From NCBI GenBank assembly GCA_018398765.1, contig JAHBMJ010005756.1, positions 1-48,699 of the forward strand: a stretch of DNA of 48,699 bases, written 5' to 3'. Every line of letters begins with the position of its first letter. Positions within the stretch are counted from its first letter, which is position 1. The stretch is from Chromera velia. Its lineage: Eukaryota > Sar > Chromeraceae. Both the position numbers and the translations under genes were made by a program. This document shows positions 1 to 19,297 of this stretch, one piece after another. A model generated the notes under the pieces. It was not told where the DNA came from. It did no database searches and saw nothing but the letters and a program-made list of their open reading frames with translations.

Positions 1-1
1 G

Positions 2-8061
<8,060 letters not shown>

Positions 8062-8674
8062 ACTGAGCGTCTGAACGAACTTTATGCTAAAAAGTACGGC
8101 TCAATGTCAGAGCACTCTTTATTGAGAGATGTGACAGCTATAGCCGACTCTGAGAATCTAATGACAGTAACTAAGACTACTGTAAAGTTAAAAAAATGCG
8201 ATCATTGGCATTTATAGTATCTGTAGTCTTAAGTGATATGATAATGATGATGATGATGATTAGAGATTAAAGCTGAGGCCGTGTGTGCAATCGCTTCCAA
8301 GCTAGACTAATAGTAACACTATGTTGGTCAAGATAGACTCGAAATCAGATGTCATGCCCCGGCTTGAACCACTTTATTAGTGACTTCAATTTAATTAAAA
8401 TACATACCATGTTATGCAAGTAGGATTTAAGTTGAAGATCTAGATCGCGATAGAAATTCAAAAACAGGTCGAAAGGGACTTGGAAGTGATCTGATCTGGA
8501 TGTTAGTCTAGATGGGACGTTTGTTTAAGTTTCTAGGTCTGTCTCTGTCTTTTAACGTGTTTCCATCCCAAGGCTGGCCGCCGCACTGCCAAATTGAATG
8601 AAAGAAGAAAGGAGTGAATCTACCGTCACATTATTCGCATGGCACTAGGCATGGCAGTACTTTCACACTCTATC

Positions 8675-8716
<42 letters not shown>

Positions 8717-10607
8717 GTTCAATCTAAGATAGATCAACTCTTATTGGTGTATGTGTTTTTACTAAATTGCTTCCGTGACTATCATCGGTATACTACTATA
8801 ATGTACCAATGTATACTAATGTGATACTATATTTTTATAAAATTAATATAAATTATTAAATCAAGTATTTACAAAATGCAGTGCCTTTTTTAATTTTGTT
8901 AAATTCTATTTTTTTTAACCCCGAAACATTAGTTTAGGCCGCCTCAGCCGCTACCAAGTCGCCGGCTGAAGGCGCAACCGTTTCGGCGGTTGATTTGATC
9001 GATCATGTCAGGTCACTTTTTATCAGTGTCAGGGGGGTACTAAGCGATACTGAGAGCGACTCTACATTCCCCACGACGTGTGTCCTACGTACATCATGTA
9101 AGGGATGCACGCGACGCCACGTATGCTCTGACCAAGAGTAATCACCAATGCACTGCAGCATCCATGTAACGATTGAATTTGAGGTTAAGCCAATCGATAG
9201 AAATTGACGTAGAAAGACTGAGTCGACGCTTTCATGGAAGCATTTATGTGGAAGGATAATGGGCCAGGTTGAAGAGCGGAATCAAAAAGTTTTTGTCCAG
9301 CGACTGCATGCGAGAATAAGCATACAGCTACTTGGTGGCTGGGTGAGTTTTTTACTTTCACAGAAGGCAATGCAGAAGAGAATGGGCTCATGTTCTTGCA
9401 ATGATGCATATCATCGTGGGTCGTGTCTCTCTCCGGGCCAGGCTGTATGGATGGAACTCTTGTTGGGTGGGTGTAGGTGGTTACAGAGCTCTTATTTTTC
9501 ATCGCTGATGCTTTTTGACAAGAACGAACAGACTTCACAACGAATGAACAAATATATGCCCTACCAACTACTGAGGGTGCATAACACCTACAGCTTATGG
9601 CTGTTGAAAAGCCCGCGGGTTGAAACACAAGCACGCATGCATTTGCACCGCATGAACCCAATGGTCTCAAGCCCTGTGCAGATAACCCCGTACATAACTA
9701 AGGGGAGGCTTCTCCGGGCTTCCCCGGGGAGGCTTCCAACCATTGAGATGCGACTGGCTGTGAATGGAAAAAATGATAGAGAAGAGGAAAGCAAATGGCT
9801 AATTAAATTAATACTAGCTGTTGCGCAGAAGAAATTGGATGAAATGGTTTACCAAGTTTTCTTTTTTATAATTGCTTACATATGACTATTTCTCACCCTG
9901 CTGTGAGCGGAACGTTTCACTCAGCAAGACGCCCCTCGCCATCTCTCGGCGGTCGATGAGGCAGCCTTCGGTCGAAACGCTCGGGCACAATAGTGAGTTT
10001 CAAAAGAAGATGAAAGAAGATGTCGATCAGGTATGCACCAGGTACACATGCAATCAGACGTGCACCAAGTACACATGCAGTGAATTTATAGATTTACAGA
10101 TATACTTGCTCGATCTCACTGGTTATTAACTTCGACTGACACCGATCTGTGGGTCCTCAAGCCCCCTCTGTGCTCCCTTGTCAGAATCTCTGCCTCCAGC
10201 ATGAGCGAGCAATTCATACAAAAGAGCATGAAGAGATATTCTAGGAAAAACGTTTTAGCAATCAGGGAGCCACTCCCAGACATCAACCAAAAGCCAGAAC
10301 GTATGAGAGAATGTGTAAGTGACTGATGAAGCGATGGCCACTATGACAGAAAGCTAGATGGATTCTGGATTAATCAACGAAGATTATAGTGAGGCGTCAA
10401 GCTAGGTGTCAAGGGTCGAGCTGTCTGACTCGAGCAGCGAGGCAGATAAAACAAGATAGAACAGGACTGTCACAGAAAAGGGGACAAAGAGCTATAGACA
10501 GACATACTTGCAGGAAAGAGATCAATCGAGCGACTGCATGCATCTATCCAGATACATCATGCATGCTGAAATACAAAAAAAAGCACATGCAGCTCGCTTT
10601 CATTCAT
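8062..10607. other. Gene-poor spacer, AT-rich in its first 900 bases
   Basis: After the stop of the first gene, base composition drops sharply to AT-rich up to about 8940. This part holds (GAT)n near 8242-8262 and (AATC)n near 8676-8716. From 8940 it returns to mixed composition. A 208-codon plus frame (9259-9885) and an overlapping 161-codon minus frame (9185-9670) exist. Neither shows a recognisable domain, clear splice context or convincing composition, so no gene is called. No tRNA or rRNA was recognised. Confidence 0.6.
8676..8716. repeat. (AATC)n microsatellite
   Basis: About ten AATC tetranucleotide units inside the AT-rich spacer. Confidence 0.9.
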
Positions 10608-11057
10608 TCATTCCCGGAATTTTAGAAAGAGGATGCATAAGATTTCGTGCATGAATCGTGAAGACCACAAAGGAAAAAAGAATATCTGTGCATCACCTAT
10701 CTCTCGTACGTCTCTACAAAATTCATCTTTCTGGAGGCTTATTGTGCCGTACCCTTTGGAGAGTGGAAAAAGAAGAGGAAGACGACAAGGGAGGACCGTA
10801 GATGCTGCAAGAAGACGACGCACATCGAGAAAGGAAGTTAGGAGATCGAGGAGAGCGGAGAGAGACAGAGGGCTTTCAGTGTCAGTGACCACCTCTTCAT
10901 ACAGTGCTACAATCATCCTCGAGTGTTGGTAGCAGCGTGCGGGAACGAGCCAATCGGAGACATAACTTTGAAATTCCCACTGATTCAGAGGTATATATGC
11001 AATCACTGTCAAAAAATCGAAAGCAGAAAGAAAGTTGACATGAACAAAATCGATCAA
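10608..11057 (-). CDS. Possible minus-strand coding region, unassigned
   Basis: A 149-codon open frame on the minus strand. Its central part (about residues 45-80) reads like an amphipathic helical protein with motifs such as ALYEEVV and SALLDLLTSFL. The overlapping plus frame is highly basic and Ser/Arg-rich, as expected of an antisense shadow. It lies just downstream of the minus-strand gene ending at 11228 and could be a separate gene, a 3' untranslated region or chance. There are potential splice signals inside it (a TTCTTGCAG acceptor and a GACGTACGA donor), so it may not be one exon. No family recognised. Confidence 0.25.
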   Translation of the reverse strand: MIDFVHVNFLSAFDFLTVIAYIPLNQWEFQSYVSDWLVPARCYQHSRMIVALYEEVVTDTESPLSLSALLDLLTSFLDVRRLLAASTVLPCRLPLLFPLSKGYGTISLQKDEFCRDVREIGDAQIFFFPLWSSRFMHEILCILFLKFRE

Positions 11058-11227
11058 ACATCTACGTCGCTTTTTGTGAATCGAGAGACCCGACCCTAGC
11101 TGACAAAGCTAGCGCAGACGCACAGACATGAAGAGACAAAATCATTTTTTTACTGACTCTCTCAGCTTTGTATAGGGTCCTCTATTTCTTCTGGATAGGC
11201 TCGTCCTCGGCCTAGTCCTCGGCATCA

Positions 11228-13804
11228 TCACAGACGTGTACCGGGCTGGCGGAAGCGGAAGTAGAAGCGGGGCGGAGGCGAAGGCGGAGGCTGCCTGTGT
11301 TTCTGGGTCAGTCTGGGGGTCAATGGGGGCGGAGGGGGAGTAAGTTAGCTAAAAAAGCACGTACTCGGGGAAGTGGTCATGCACAGTTTTGAGGGCGTCA
11401 GTGCCTGTGTCTGTAGTCCGTTTCGTAGCCTCTAGAGCGCTTGTAAGGATCCACTCCGTGATGGAGGTCAGCTTTATTATAGTCACTGTATACATGGGGG
11501 CATTGGTGCCCTGCAGGGTCTCCGGAGTGATGGAGAGGCCAAGGTTCTCCCTCTAGGGGCAAGGGGTTCGTTCGTGGAAGAAAGGAACGCTGCATGCAGC
11601 CACCAATTATCAAGCAAACACACACTTAATTGATATGAGAAGCACAAACACATCATGTAGGTTTCCCCCTGTTCTGGATCACTAATGTACTTAGTCTAGC
11701 CACCAAAGGAATCCTGAGCGCTTCCACTAAAAACAGTAAAGAAAAAGAGATCGTCATCACTGACTCATCAGCTGAGAGATACTGTCAGCAGTAGAGAAAA
11801 GGGGCTACAGGAGGGGATCACAGGGGGGGGGGGGAGGACTCAAACGGCGATACCTGAGTTTCTAAAGACGTGAAAGTAGAGGATCATCTTTGAAAGTATA
11901 AAAGACAGAAAAAAAAAGTCTTAGCTTCTGATCTGACCTTCACGCATAAGGGCAGATTCAATCTTTCGCTTCTCCCTATCCAGCTGCATAGAGAGAAGTT
12001 CAACGTTCCAACATACACGTTCACGTACATAAACAGACAGACAGACAGACACACACGCACAAACGCATGCATAAATACATATATATACACATTTATTCAC
12101 AAAAACAATCATACACAGACACAAACATATGTGTGTACGCGTGCGGATAGACGCCCACACACGGAGAGAGCATTCATGGGCACATAGAGACAAGAGAAGC
12201 CAAAAGATTACTAGCACACCAATTCTGACTAAAGGGCCTCCTTCCCCCATAAAAATTACTCATACAACGATGCAGACGTCAACAGACAGACAGACCGATG
12301 AACCTTCGTGACTCGCGACGCCCCTCCTGTCTGATTGAGGGCCCCTCCTGACAGTGTCTGATCGAGGGCCCCTCCTGTCTGATCGAGTGACCCGCCTGCT
12401 GTTGAGCTCTTTTCCACAGTCTCTTAGGGAGACGGTTGGCCTGCATAGATATAGGCACAGAAGCAAAGAGAAATGGAGAAAAGAGAGAGAGAAATAGAGA
12501 GAAAAGCTGTTTAGCTGATGCATCTTCTTCAGAATTTGGCAGAGAGCAAAGAGGGGATCTTCAATAGATTGGAGCTGAACAGCAAAAGATAACCAACAGA
12601 AACAAATGAACAGAAAAAGAAACGTGCACTTGAACAAAAGCACCATTGAGTCGTTCCTTGATGCTGCATGCTCTCTAGTGCTTCTTTTCGGCCTTCTCTC
12701 CATCAGGTCTGCATCAAAGTCCCAACTTGATTCGTTTCTTGGCTCTTCAATCCGCTTCTATCTCCCTGACGCCCTCTTTTCCTTTCTTTTCTCACTTTTT
12801 TCTATGATTCATTCACACCCTCCTTCCTGCTTTCTGTCCCGCATGCCGAGGGCGAGTGGGGTGCTTTTTACCCCCCCCTCTATATAGGAGACCGGCACTT
12901 TTCCACAAAAAACTCGTTCTTATAATTGGTAAGGAGTTAGAAGCTGAAACTTTGTATAAGAAGACGTTATAACGATAGAAAAAGAACCATAGAACAGATT
13001 TTTTATATCATTTCTAGAAACATAGGCTGCTATACAAATTTTGTAAGTTTTATAACTTTTTTTTACTATTCAAAACCGTTAAAAAATGGCCTTAAAATCA
13101 AAAAATTTGTATGACAGCCTATGTTTCTAGAAATGATATAAAAAATCTGTTCCATAGTTCTTTTTCTATCATTACAATGTCTTCTTACACAAAGTTTCAG
13201 CTTCTAATTCCTTACCAATTATAGAATGAGTTTTTTACGGAAATGCGCCGCTTTAGGGGGGCAAAAAGCACCCTACTCACCCCTGGCATGCGCCTTCTCT
13301 CCTTCCTTCCTTCCTTCTTTCCTTCCTTCCTTCTTTTCTTCCTTCCTAGCTTTTTTTCTCCCTTTCTTCCTTCCTTCCTAGCTCTTTTCCTCCCTTCTTT
13401 CCTTCCCAGCTTCCTTCTTTATACTTCTTTCCCTTCACACCGTGTCTGTTTCTTACATGCTTTGCACTCAGTCTGACTGAAATGTGGGTTGACCTGGTCC
13501 ACTGGTTTTTGAAGTGGGGGAGGTCACAGAAGAAAGAGAAAACCATCTATTTGCCCCAGACTGGCTTGCTTCTGCCTCTAGGCCACACCGCTATCCTTGC
13601 AGCACACTCCCGAAAGGCGACTTTAATTGACGTTCCTTGAATGTACTGTGTCTCGAGTTCAAAGATCCTCTGTTCACTCTTCATCAACTCCTCCTCCACT
13701 CTCTGACGCTGTTCCAGGAAGTCTGGAGATCCTGGAGCATCATGAGCTATAGTAATAAACAATGGACACACCTGTGCTGGACAGCTGCTGGACAACATAA
13801 CCAC
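11228..13804 (-). CDS. Multi-exon gene with Eaf6/NuA4-like coiled-coil exon
   Basis: Minus-strand chain in which all splice phases agree: 13722 (or further upstream, open to 13804)-13606, 12708-12644, 11983-11938, 11726-11704, 11552-11365 and 11312-11228, ending in TGA. The first exon encodes a charged helix (LEQRQRVEEELMKSEQRIF) followed by LETQYIQGT. This matches the layout of the Eaf6/MEAF6 subunit of NuA4-type histone acetyltransferases, where a coiled coil is followed by a Y-L/I-x-x-T segment. The usual downstream G-N-x-x-x-G-W/F motif is not evident, so the family call is tentative. The second half (LDREKRK, then RENLGLSITPETLQG, then a Pro/Arg-rich tail RFYFRFRQPGTRL) was not recognised. 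A palindromic MITE (12841-13291) sits inside the first intron of this model. The N-terminus is unresolved. Confidence 0.42.
12841..13291. mobile_element. Palindromic MITE-like element, family A copy 1
   Basis: About 450 bases forming a near-perfect long inverted repeat. Both ends carry GCATGCC, then GGGCGAGTGGGGTGC-like sequence, then a C/G homopolymer. The two arms meet around 13060 in a short AT-rich loop. It has no coding capacity. A second copy in the opposite orientation lies at 33571-33996. Such foldback elements are normally non-autonomous DNA transposons moved by a transposase encoded elsewhere. Confidence 0.82.
13300..13420. repeat. (CTTC)n-rich low-complexity tract
   Basis: Interrupted CTTC/CTTT units directly following MITE copy 1. 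Confidence 0.85.
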
Positions 13805-13824
13805 TTGAACGCTTATATCAAGAT

Positions 13825-14220
13825 TAACTCAATTTAGCAAACTCATACAGCCAATTACGATTGTGATTGCAAATGTGAAAAATATTTTTATTATGCAAAC
13901 AGTCTTTTGAGACTTGCAACATGTTTCTAATAATGTTTGTAAAGTCTGTACAAATTTTTAAGTTCGTACGGCCCACCGATTAGGTTTGCAAAAAATACGA
14001 AATTTTAAAATCGGGATTCAATTTTTTGGGTTTCCGGGGCCGCCCGGCTTTGAATTTTCATATTTTTTGCAAACATAATCGGTGGCGCGTACGAACTTGA
14101 AAATTTATACGGACTTCTCGAATATTATCAGAAAAATGTTGCAAGTCTTAAAAGACTGTTTGCGCGATAAAAGTATTTGTCATATTTGCAATTGCAATCG
14201 TAATCGTGCCTAATTGAGTT
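13825..14220. mobile_element. Palindromic MITE-like element, family B
   Basis: About 396 bases with long imperfect inverted arms. The left end AACTCAATT is mirrored by AATTGAGTT on the right. Internal blocks such as GCAAACAGTCTTTTGAGACTT pair with AAGTCTTAAAAGACTGTTTGC, and AAGTTCGTACG pairs with CGTACGAACTT. The loop near 14030 is GC-rich (GGGGCCGCCCGG). No open frame of note. It shares no sequence with family A. Confidence 0.8.
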
Positions 14221-14445
14221 GGTCTTGGTATATATAATTGATTTCGTGTATCTCCGCTTACTGTTTCACAACAATCGGCACGCTGAGCTTGTTCAATCAG
14301 ATCACCTTTCCAAGTGGAGCTACGCATATGCGACTCAAGTGCACACATGCCAGTGTACACTGGGATCAACTTGTGCAGCAGCTGTCCTATAAATGCTGTC
14401 CTTCGATCCATTGAATTCTTTAATTCTTTTCCATTAAATTAAGTG

Positions 14446-14575
14446 TGCATACATGCAGCCTGCATGGCCGGGGCCTGCATGCATGTGCCCGATCTGCATG
14501 GGCCCGACGGCTGCCGCGGGGCCGCAGGGCCCATGCACCAGCGCCATCCGATTCTACCATGCATGCCATGCACTA
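14446..14575. promoter_or_regulatory. Cluster of TGCATGC-type motifs upstream of kinase gene
   Basis: Roughly ten occurrences of TGCAT or its complement ATGCA fall within about 130 bases, including TGCATGCAT and CATGCATGC. They lie in a GC-rich island immediately upstream of the kinase start codon. TGCATGC is a known ApiAP2 transcription-factor binding word in apicomplexans. Extending that to this organism is an inference. No TATA box was identified. Confidence 0.4.
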
Positions 14576-14726
14576 TAGTCACTGTAGTGTGACTGTCACT
14601 GTTTCAGACGAGCGCACTCTCCACTTATTCCGCACGTACAAAATTTCTTTGGTTGTTTCCCTGGGATCGATCTGGATCCTTCTTTCGACAGGAATCGAGC
14701 TGAAGAGCCCCCCACTTTACGGGAAA

Positions 14727-17142
14727 ATGTTCTACGGAGCAACTGCAACAGGTGGCTACAAGCCGGCAGGGTATCCGGGAGGGTATTATCAGTACCCACC
14801 CGGTGTGCCTGCATACGGAGTCCCTCAGTCAGCTGTCCCCTCCTCTGCACCTGCGCAGAGACCTCAGACAGTGCCGTCAACGCCTGGGTCCCCTCAGATG
14901 AGCAGAATCGGGAACGTGCAGCTGCAACACACACTCGGAAAGGTCAGTCAAATTTCGAAACCAGAGACAGCCGCGAGACTTGAGGAAAGTGGGGGGGTTT
15001 GAAGAGATAGTTGAAGGATCAAAGTGCAGAGTGCAGGTGGAATCGGAGTATATGGGAGAATTTTTGCTTGACCTGTTGTGTCAGTTTCATGCTGATGTCA
15101 TGCACGTGCCGTGAATTCGAATTTGCACGCATGAACCCGTTGTGCGTCTCCGAGCATCTTTCAACGTGTTTAAACATCCTCCAAGACACCCAGGCACACG
15201 CGCGTTTGTGGCCACTGTACGCAGAAGCATGTCTCACTTCACACCTCAATCCTTTCGATGAACGGCACGACAATCGCAGCAAGCGGCGAAAATAGAGTGC
15301 GCCTATTCAGATGACATAACTGGGTTGGCCAGTTGTGTGTCCGCTAACAAATCCTATCCTCAAATAGCATGTGCCGACAATTTTTTTCATTCTTTCCACA
15401 GAGTTGCAGCTTCCATGCTTTCAAAGTTTTCACAAATGAAACAAGAAAAAAAAGTTTTGCGTCCACTCTGTACGCGTCAACCAACACTGCGGTAGTCCGG
15501 TGTCCGCATTGGATACAGATTCATCTTCCTTCGATCATTGGCGCGTTAGACAGAGAAAAGTTCAGTGATCAGTCGTTGAATGAATGAAAATGTCCATCGC
15601 GCACCACAATGAGAATTGAAAAACAAAACCCAAATCCCCAAATAAATCTGGAGAGATTAGATGGATCGATCCATCCTGCAGGGAACCTACGGGAAGGTCC
15701 ATTTCGGAGTGGACGATCAGACAAAGGAGCAAGTGGCTGTGAAAGTGATCGACAAGGTTGGCCTGTCTTTGTTTCTGCTCGTGTGTGCATGTTGGGGGGG
15801 NNNNNNNGGGGGGGGGGGCTGGGGCGGTTCTTTTTCCCTCTGCACACACGTCTATTTTGCTCTTTCCGCCTTTCTATCTGTCTTTTGAGCCAAATGCCCC
15901 TCTCTCCGTCAGCCTGTCAGCCAGCTGTTTGTCAAAAAGGTTGTGGGCCATCTTTGCTTCCTTGTCTGCTTCCATTCCTTCCAGATTCCGATCCTGGGTG
16001 GGTCTTATTGAAGCCTCTCCCATCTATCTTTTGCATCTCTGTATGTCCTTCTTTCCGTCTCTTTGTCCATCTACTGCCTGCGTTCTTGCATGTGTGCAGG
16101 TACGCATGAAGGAGCTGGGTGCGGACAAGCACCTGATGCGCGAGGTGGCGATTCACGGCCAGATAGAGCACCCTTACATCGCCAAGATGAAGGGGACCAA
16201 GGAGGAGGGCGACAAGATGGCGTTGGTGTTAGAGCACGTCTCTGCTGGGACGCTCTTCGACCTCATTGCCAAGAGCGGCGCGTTGGACGAGAGGAGAGCC
16301 AACAAGTATTTCATGCAGCTGATTGACGCAGTCGAGTACCTGCATAACAGCAAAGTGGCGCACAGGTCAGAAAAATCGCATTCAGCCAAAAATAGAGTCT
16401 CTCTGTCAGACATTCTCAAGAGTAGCAAGGTCGCACATAGGGCATGCAGTGGATTGGATGGGAAAACGGACGGGTGCCCGGGCGGCTGGCTGAAATGAAG
16501 AGAGAAGAATGGACGGAGGCATGGATGAGAGGAATTTGTGTTCCCAGAAATCATACATGACTTGGTGATGAACGAACTTTCTCTCTATCTATCTATTATC
16601 TGCAGGGACATCAAGCTGGAGAACATTCTCCTCGACGGGAAAGACAACATCAAACTGATAGACCTCGGGATTGCAAATACCTATCAGGTGCATGAGTGCA
16701 TGGGTCGTCTGTCCAGCAGGCTGAGTGCAGTGCATGAGGCTGATGCTGCAGAAAGGAAAGCAAGGGACTTGCTGGCTTGTGTTCGCATAGGATAAAGTCC
16801 AGACCGCAGGTGTGAGGAAACACAGTTTTCCTCGCATCCACGCAGCAGAAGGAAAGGCAACAAAGAAAACGGAAGTGACAATTATATTTTTCTCTCTCTC
16901 CGGTGCATCGCCTCGACAAAACTTCTCCTTCACCATGATGCGTCTTTTCATCTTTCCATCCATCCACCCCCTTTCACTCATTCCTTCCTCCCTGGTTTCC
17001 AACCTTCTGTTCCCCCCTTGATGGCATGCAGACGAACCCACTGCTGGTGTCCCAGTGCGGAGCACAGGAGTACCAGGCCCCAGAGGTCTTCCAAGGGAGG
17101 GGGTACGACCCTCAGAAGGCGGACATCTGGGGGTGCGGGTGA

Positions 17143-17176
<34 letters not shown>

Positions 17177-17313
17177 TAATCTGTCTGTCTGTCTGTCTGT
17201 CTGTCTGCCTGTCTCTGTCTCTGTCTCTGTCTCTGTCTCTTTCTCTTTCTCTGTCTCTCTGTCTCTCTGTCTCTCTGTCTCTCTGTCTCTCTGTCTGTCT
17301 GTTTGTCTGTTTA

Positions 17314-17355
<42 letters not shown>

Positions 17356-19237
17356 AACCCTGGATTTAGTTTTGTGTGTTGAGTGACTCAGTGGCTGCAT
17401 GGACGCTTTCGAGTTGTGTTTCTGGCATTAATTTTCTAAAGGGGCCCTGACTCTGAGTCTCTCCCCTGCATGCCTGACTTCTTTTCCCGTCGTGTTGGCA
17501 GCGTTTTCTGACTGGCCTTTACCTGAGTATCCCCATGCCAGAGGGAGAGTGTCGAGGATTGTGAGGAAACTGCTTGGAAAAAGGGGGGGGAGGAGGACGG
17601 AGAAAGGACGGAAAGAAGAAAGGAAAGACGGTGGAAGCTTCAAAGCCGAGCCAGTTTAGATATCTTTTGTTTTCTCCTCTTCTTATTTCGACTTCCTCGT
17701 GCCTCTCTCCTCCCCCCACCTCGTTTTTTGGCATTCCGCTTCTCCTGTGTTTCATGATGTCTCGCCCGCCTCTGGCTCTCGCTCGCTTTTGTCAAGGTTG
17801 TATGTATTCCTATACATTGATCATTTTCGTTTGTTGTTTGCAGAGTTGTGTTGGCAGCTCTCCTCATCGGTTTTCTTCCTCTTGATAGGTCAGAAAGGGG
17901 GATGAATGGGGGGGAATGTGTTGTGTTTTTTTCTTCACACGTACCAAGCAGGGCGAAGAGCTTCGCAACGATGCTCCTTCTCGCTCCTGCGGGTTTTCTC
18001 ACGTGTTGTTCCTTATTATTCTATACTATGCCTTTTTCTTTCTTTCCGATATCATTGCATCTTGGAAAACCCTCTGCGCTCTCTCCTTCTCTGATTTGGC
18101 AAAGCATTTCGGTCTCTTTCTGGAGTTCTTTCTTTCTCTTTCTACTTTTGCATCCTCTCGACATTTTCTTGGAGACCCTCTGACTGTCACCTGCTGTACA
18201 CTCAGATGGGGCTCTGCGTGTGTTCTTTTTTTCCTGCCTGTCAATTCTCTTTGTCTGTCTGTCTGTCTGGCTTCTTCTGTCTGGTGCTCAGATGGGAACC
18301 CGTGAGGCACTTCCAGACAGTGATGGTCTCTGGGAGCATTCCAGGAACGAAGGTCATTTGCTTCTTTCGGTTTTTGTGTCGGAAAAACACTGAGGGTCTG
18401 AACGTCTGGCGAATGCTGAGCTGTATCATAGTGTCGTTGTTCCTTCCTTTCTCTTCCTTTCCTCTTGAAAATTGAAAAATGCCGAGAAGTTTTTTCTTTC
18501 TTCGTTTGTTGGAAGGAAGCTTCCCTCAACGAAATGAGTATGTATGTTCATACATGTATGCGTGTATCCATTCCCTGAAATGGACCGGGCAGATCGTCCT
18601 TTCGACTGCTGTGCGGAGCCTGATCAACAGACTGTTGGACAAAAATCCCGACACCAGGGTGGCCTTCGAGGAGATCAGAAAACATCCATGGTCAGTCGGT
18701 TGGGTAGCTGGGTGGATCACACGACTTTCGGTCTTTTCTGGACTCAGAATCCTTTTCTTCAGTTATCTTCGATGGAAGAAAGTCAGGTGTGCCCTAAACT
18801 CTCTTTGCTCTTACTCCATCCCTCCTTCCTTCCTTCTCTCCTGTCTGCAGGTTCAACGCTTTCGGACACAAATCTGTGGGCCCTCTCCCGGGAGTGAAGA
18901 TCACCCCCCCCTCTGGGCCCCTTCCCGACCCCCACAGATCCTCTGTGACCAGCCAAGACGGGGTCAGTAAGTGAGCCTGTGGGGATGTGGGGGTGTGGGT
19001 CTGTAGGTGCATTGGTTCAGGGGCTGTTGTCCACTTGTGTCTCTCTCGCTGTATTTAATGCGTCTTCATCCAAATGGCTGCCCCTCTGACTGCCTGTTGG
19101 CCTCTCTGTCGCGTTGCGAGACGCAGAAATGGAATTTCATTTTCGTGAATGGGTGCGAAGAGAGAAAAGGAAACGAAAAGAAAAGAAAAGAAGCAGTGGC
19201 AGACTGTACGCCGTCTGCTTGGGCGAAAAGCAGCAAT

Positions 19238-19297
<60 letters not shown>

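Noticed and set aside
9259..9885. 208-codon plus-strand open frame
   Set aside because: No recognisable domain, no splice support, and an overlapping minus frame is equally long; left as uncertain spacer.
17055..17369. Open frame with LSVCLSVC peptide after kinase exon 5
   Set aside because: It is the (TGTC)n intron tract following a clear GTGAGT donor.
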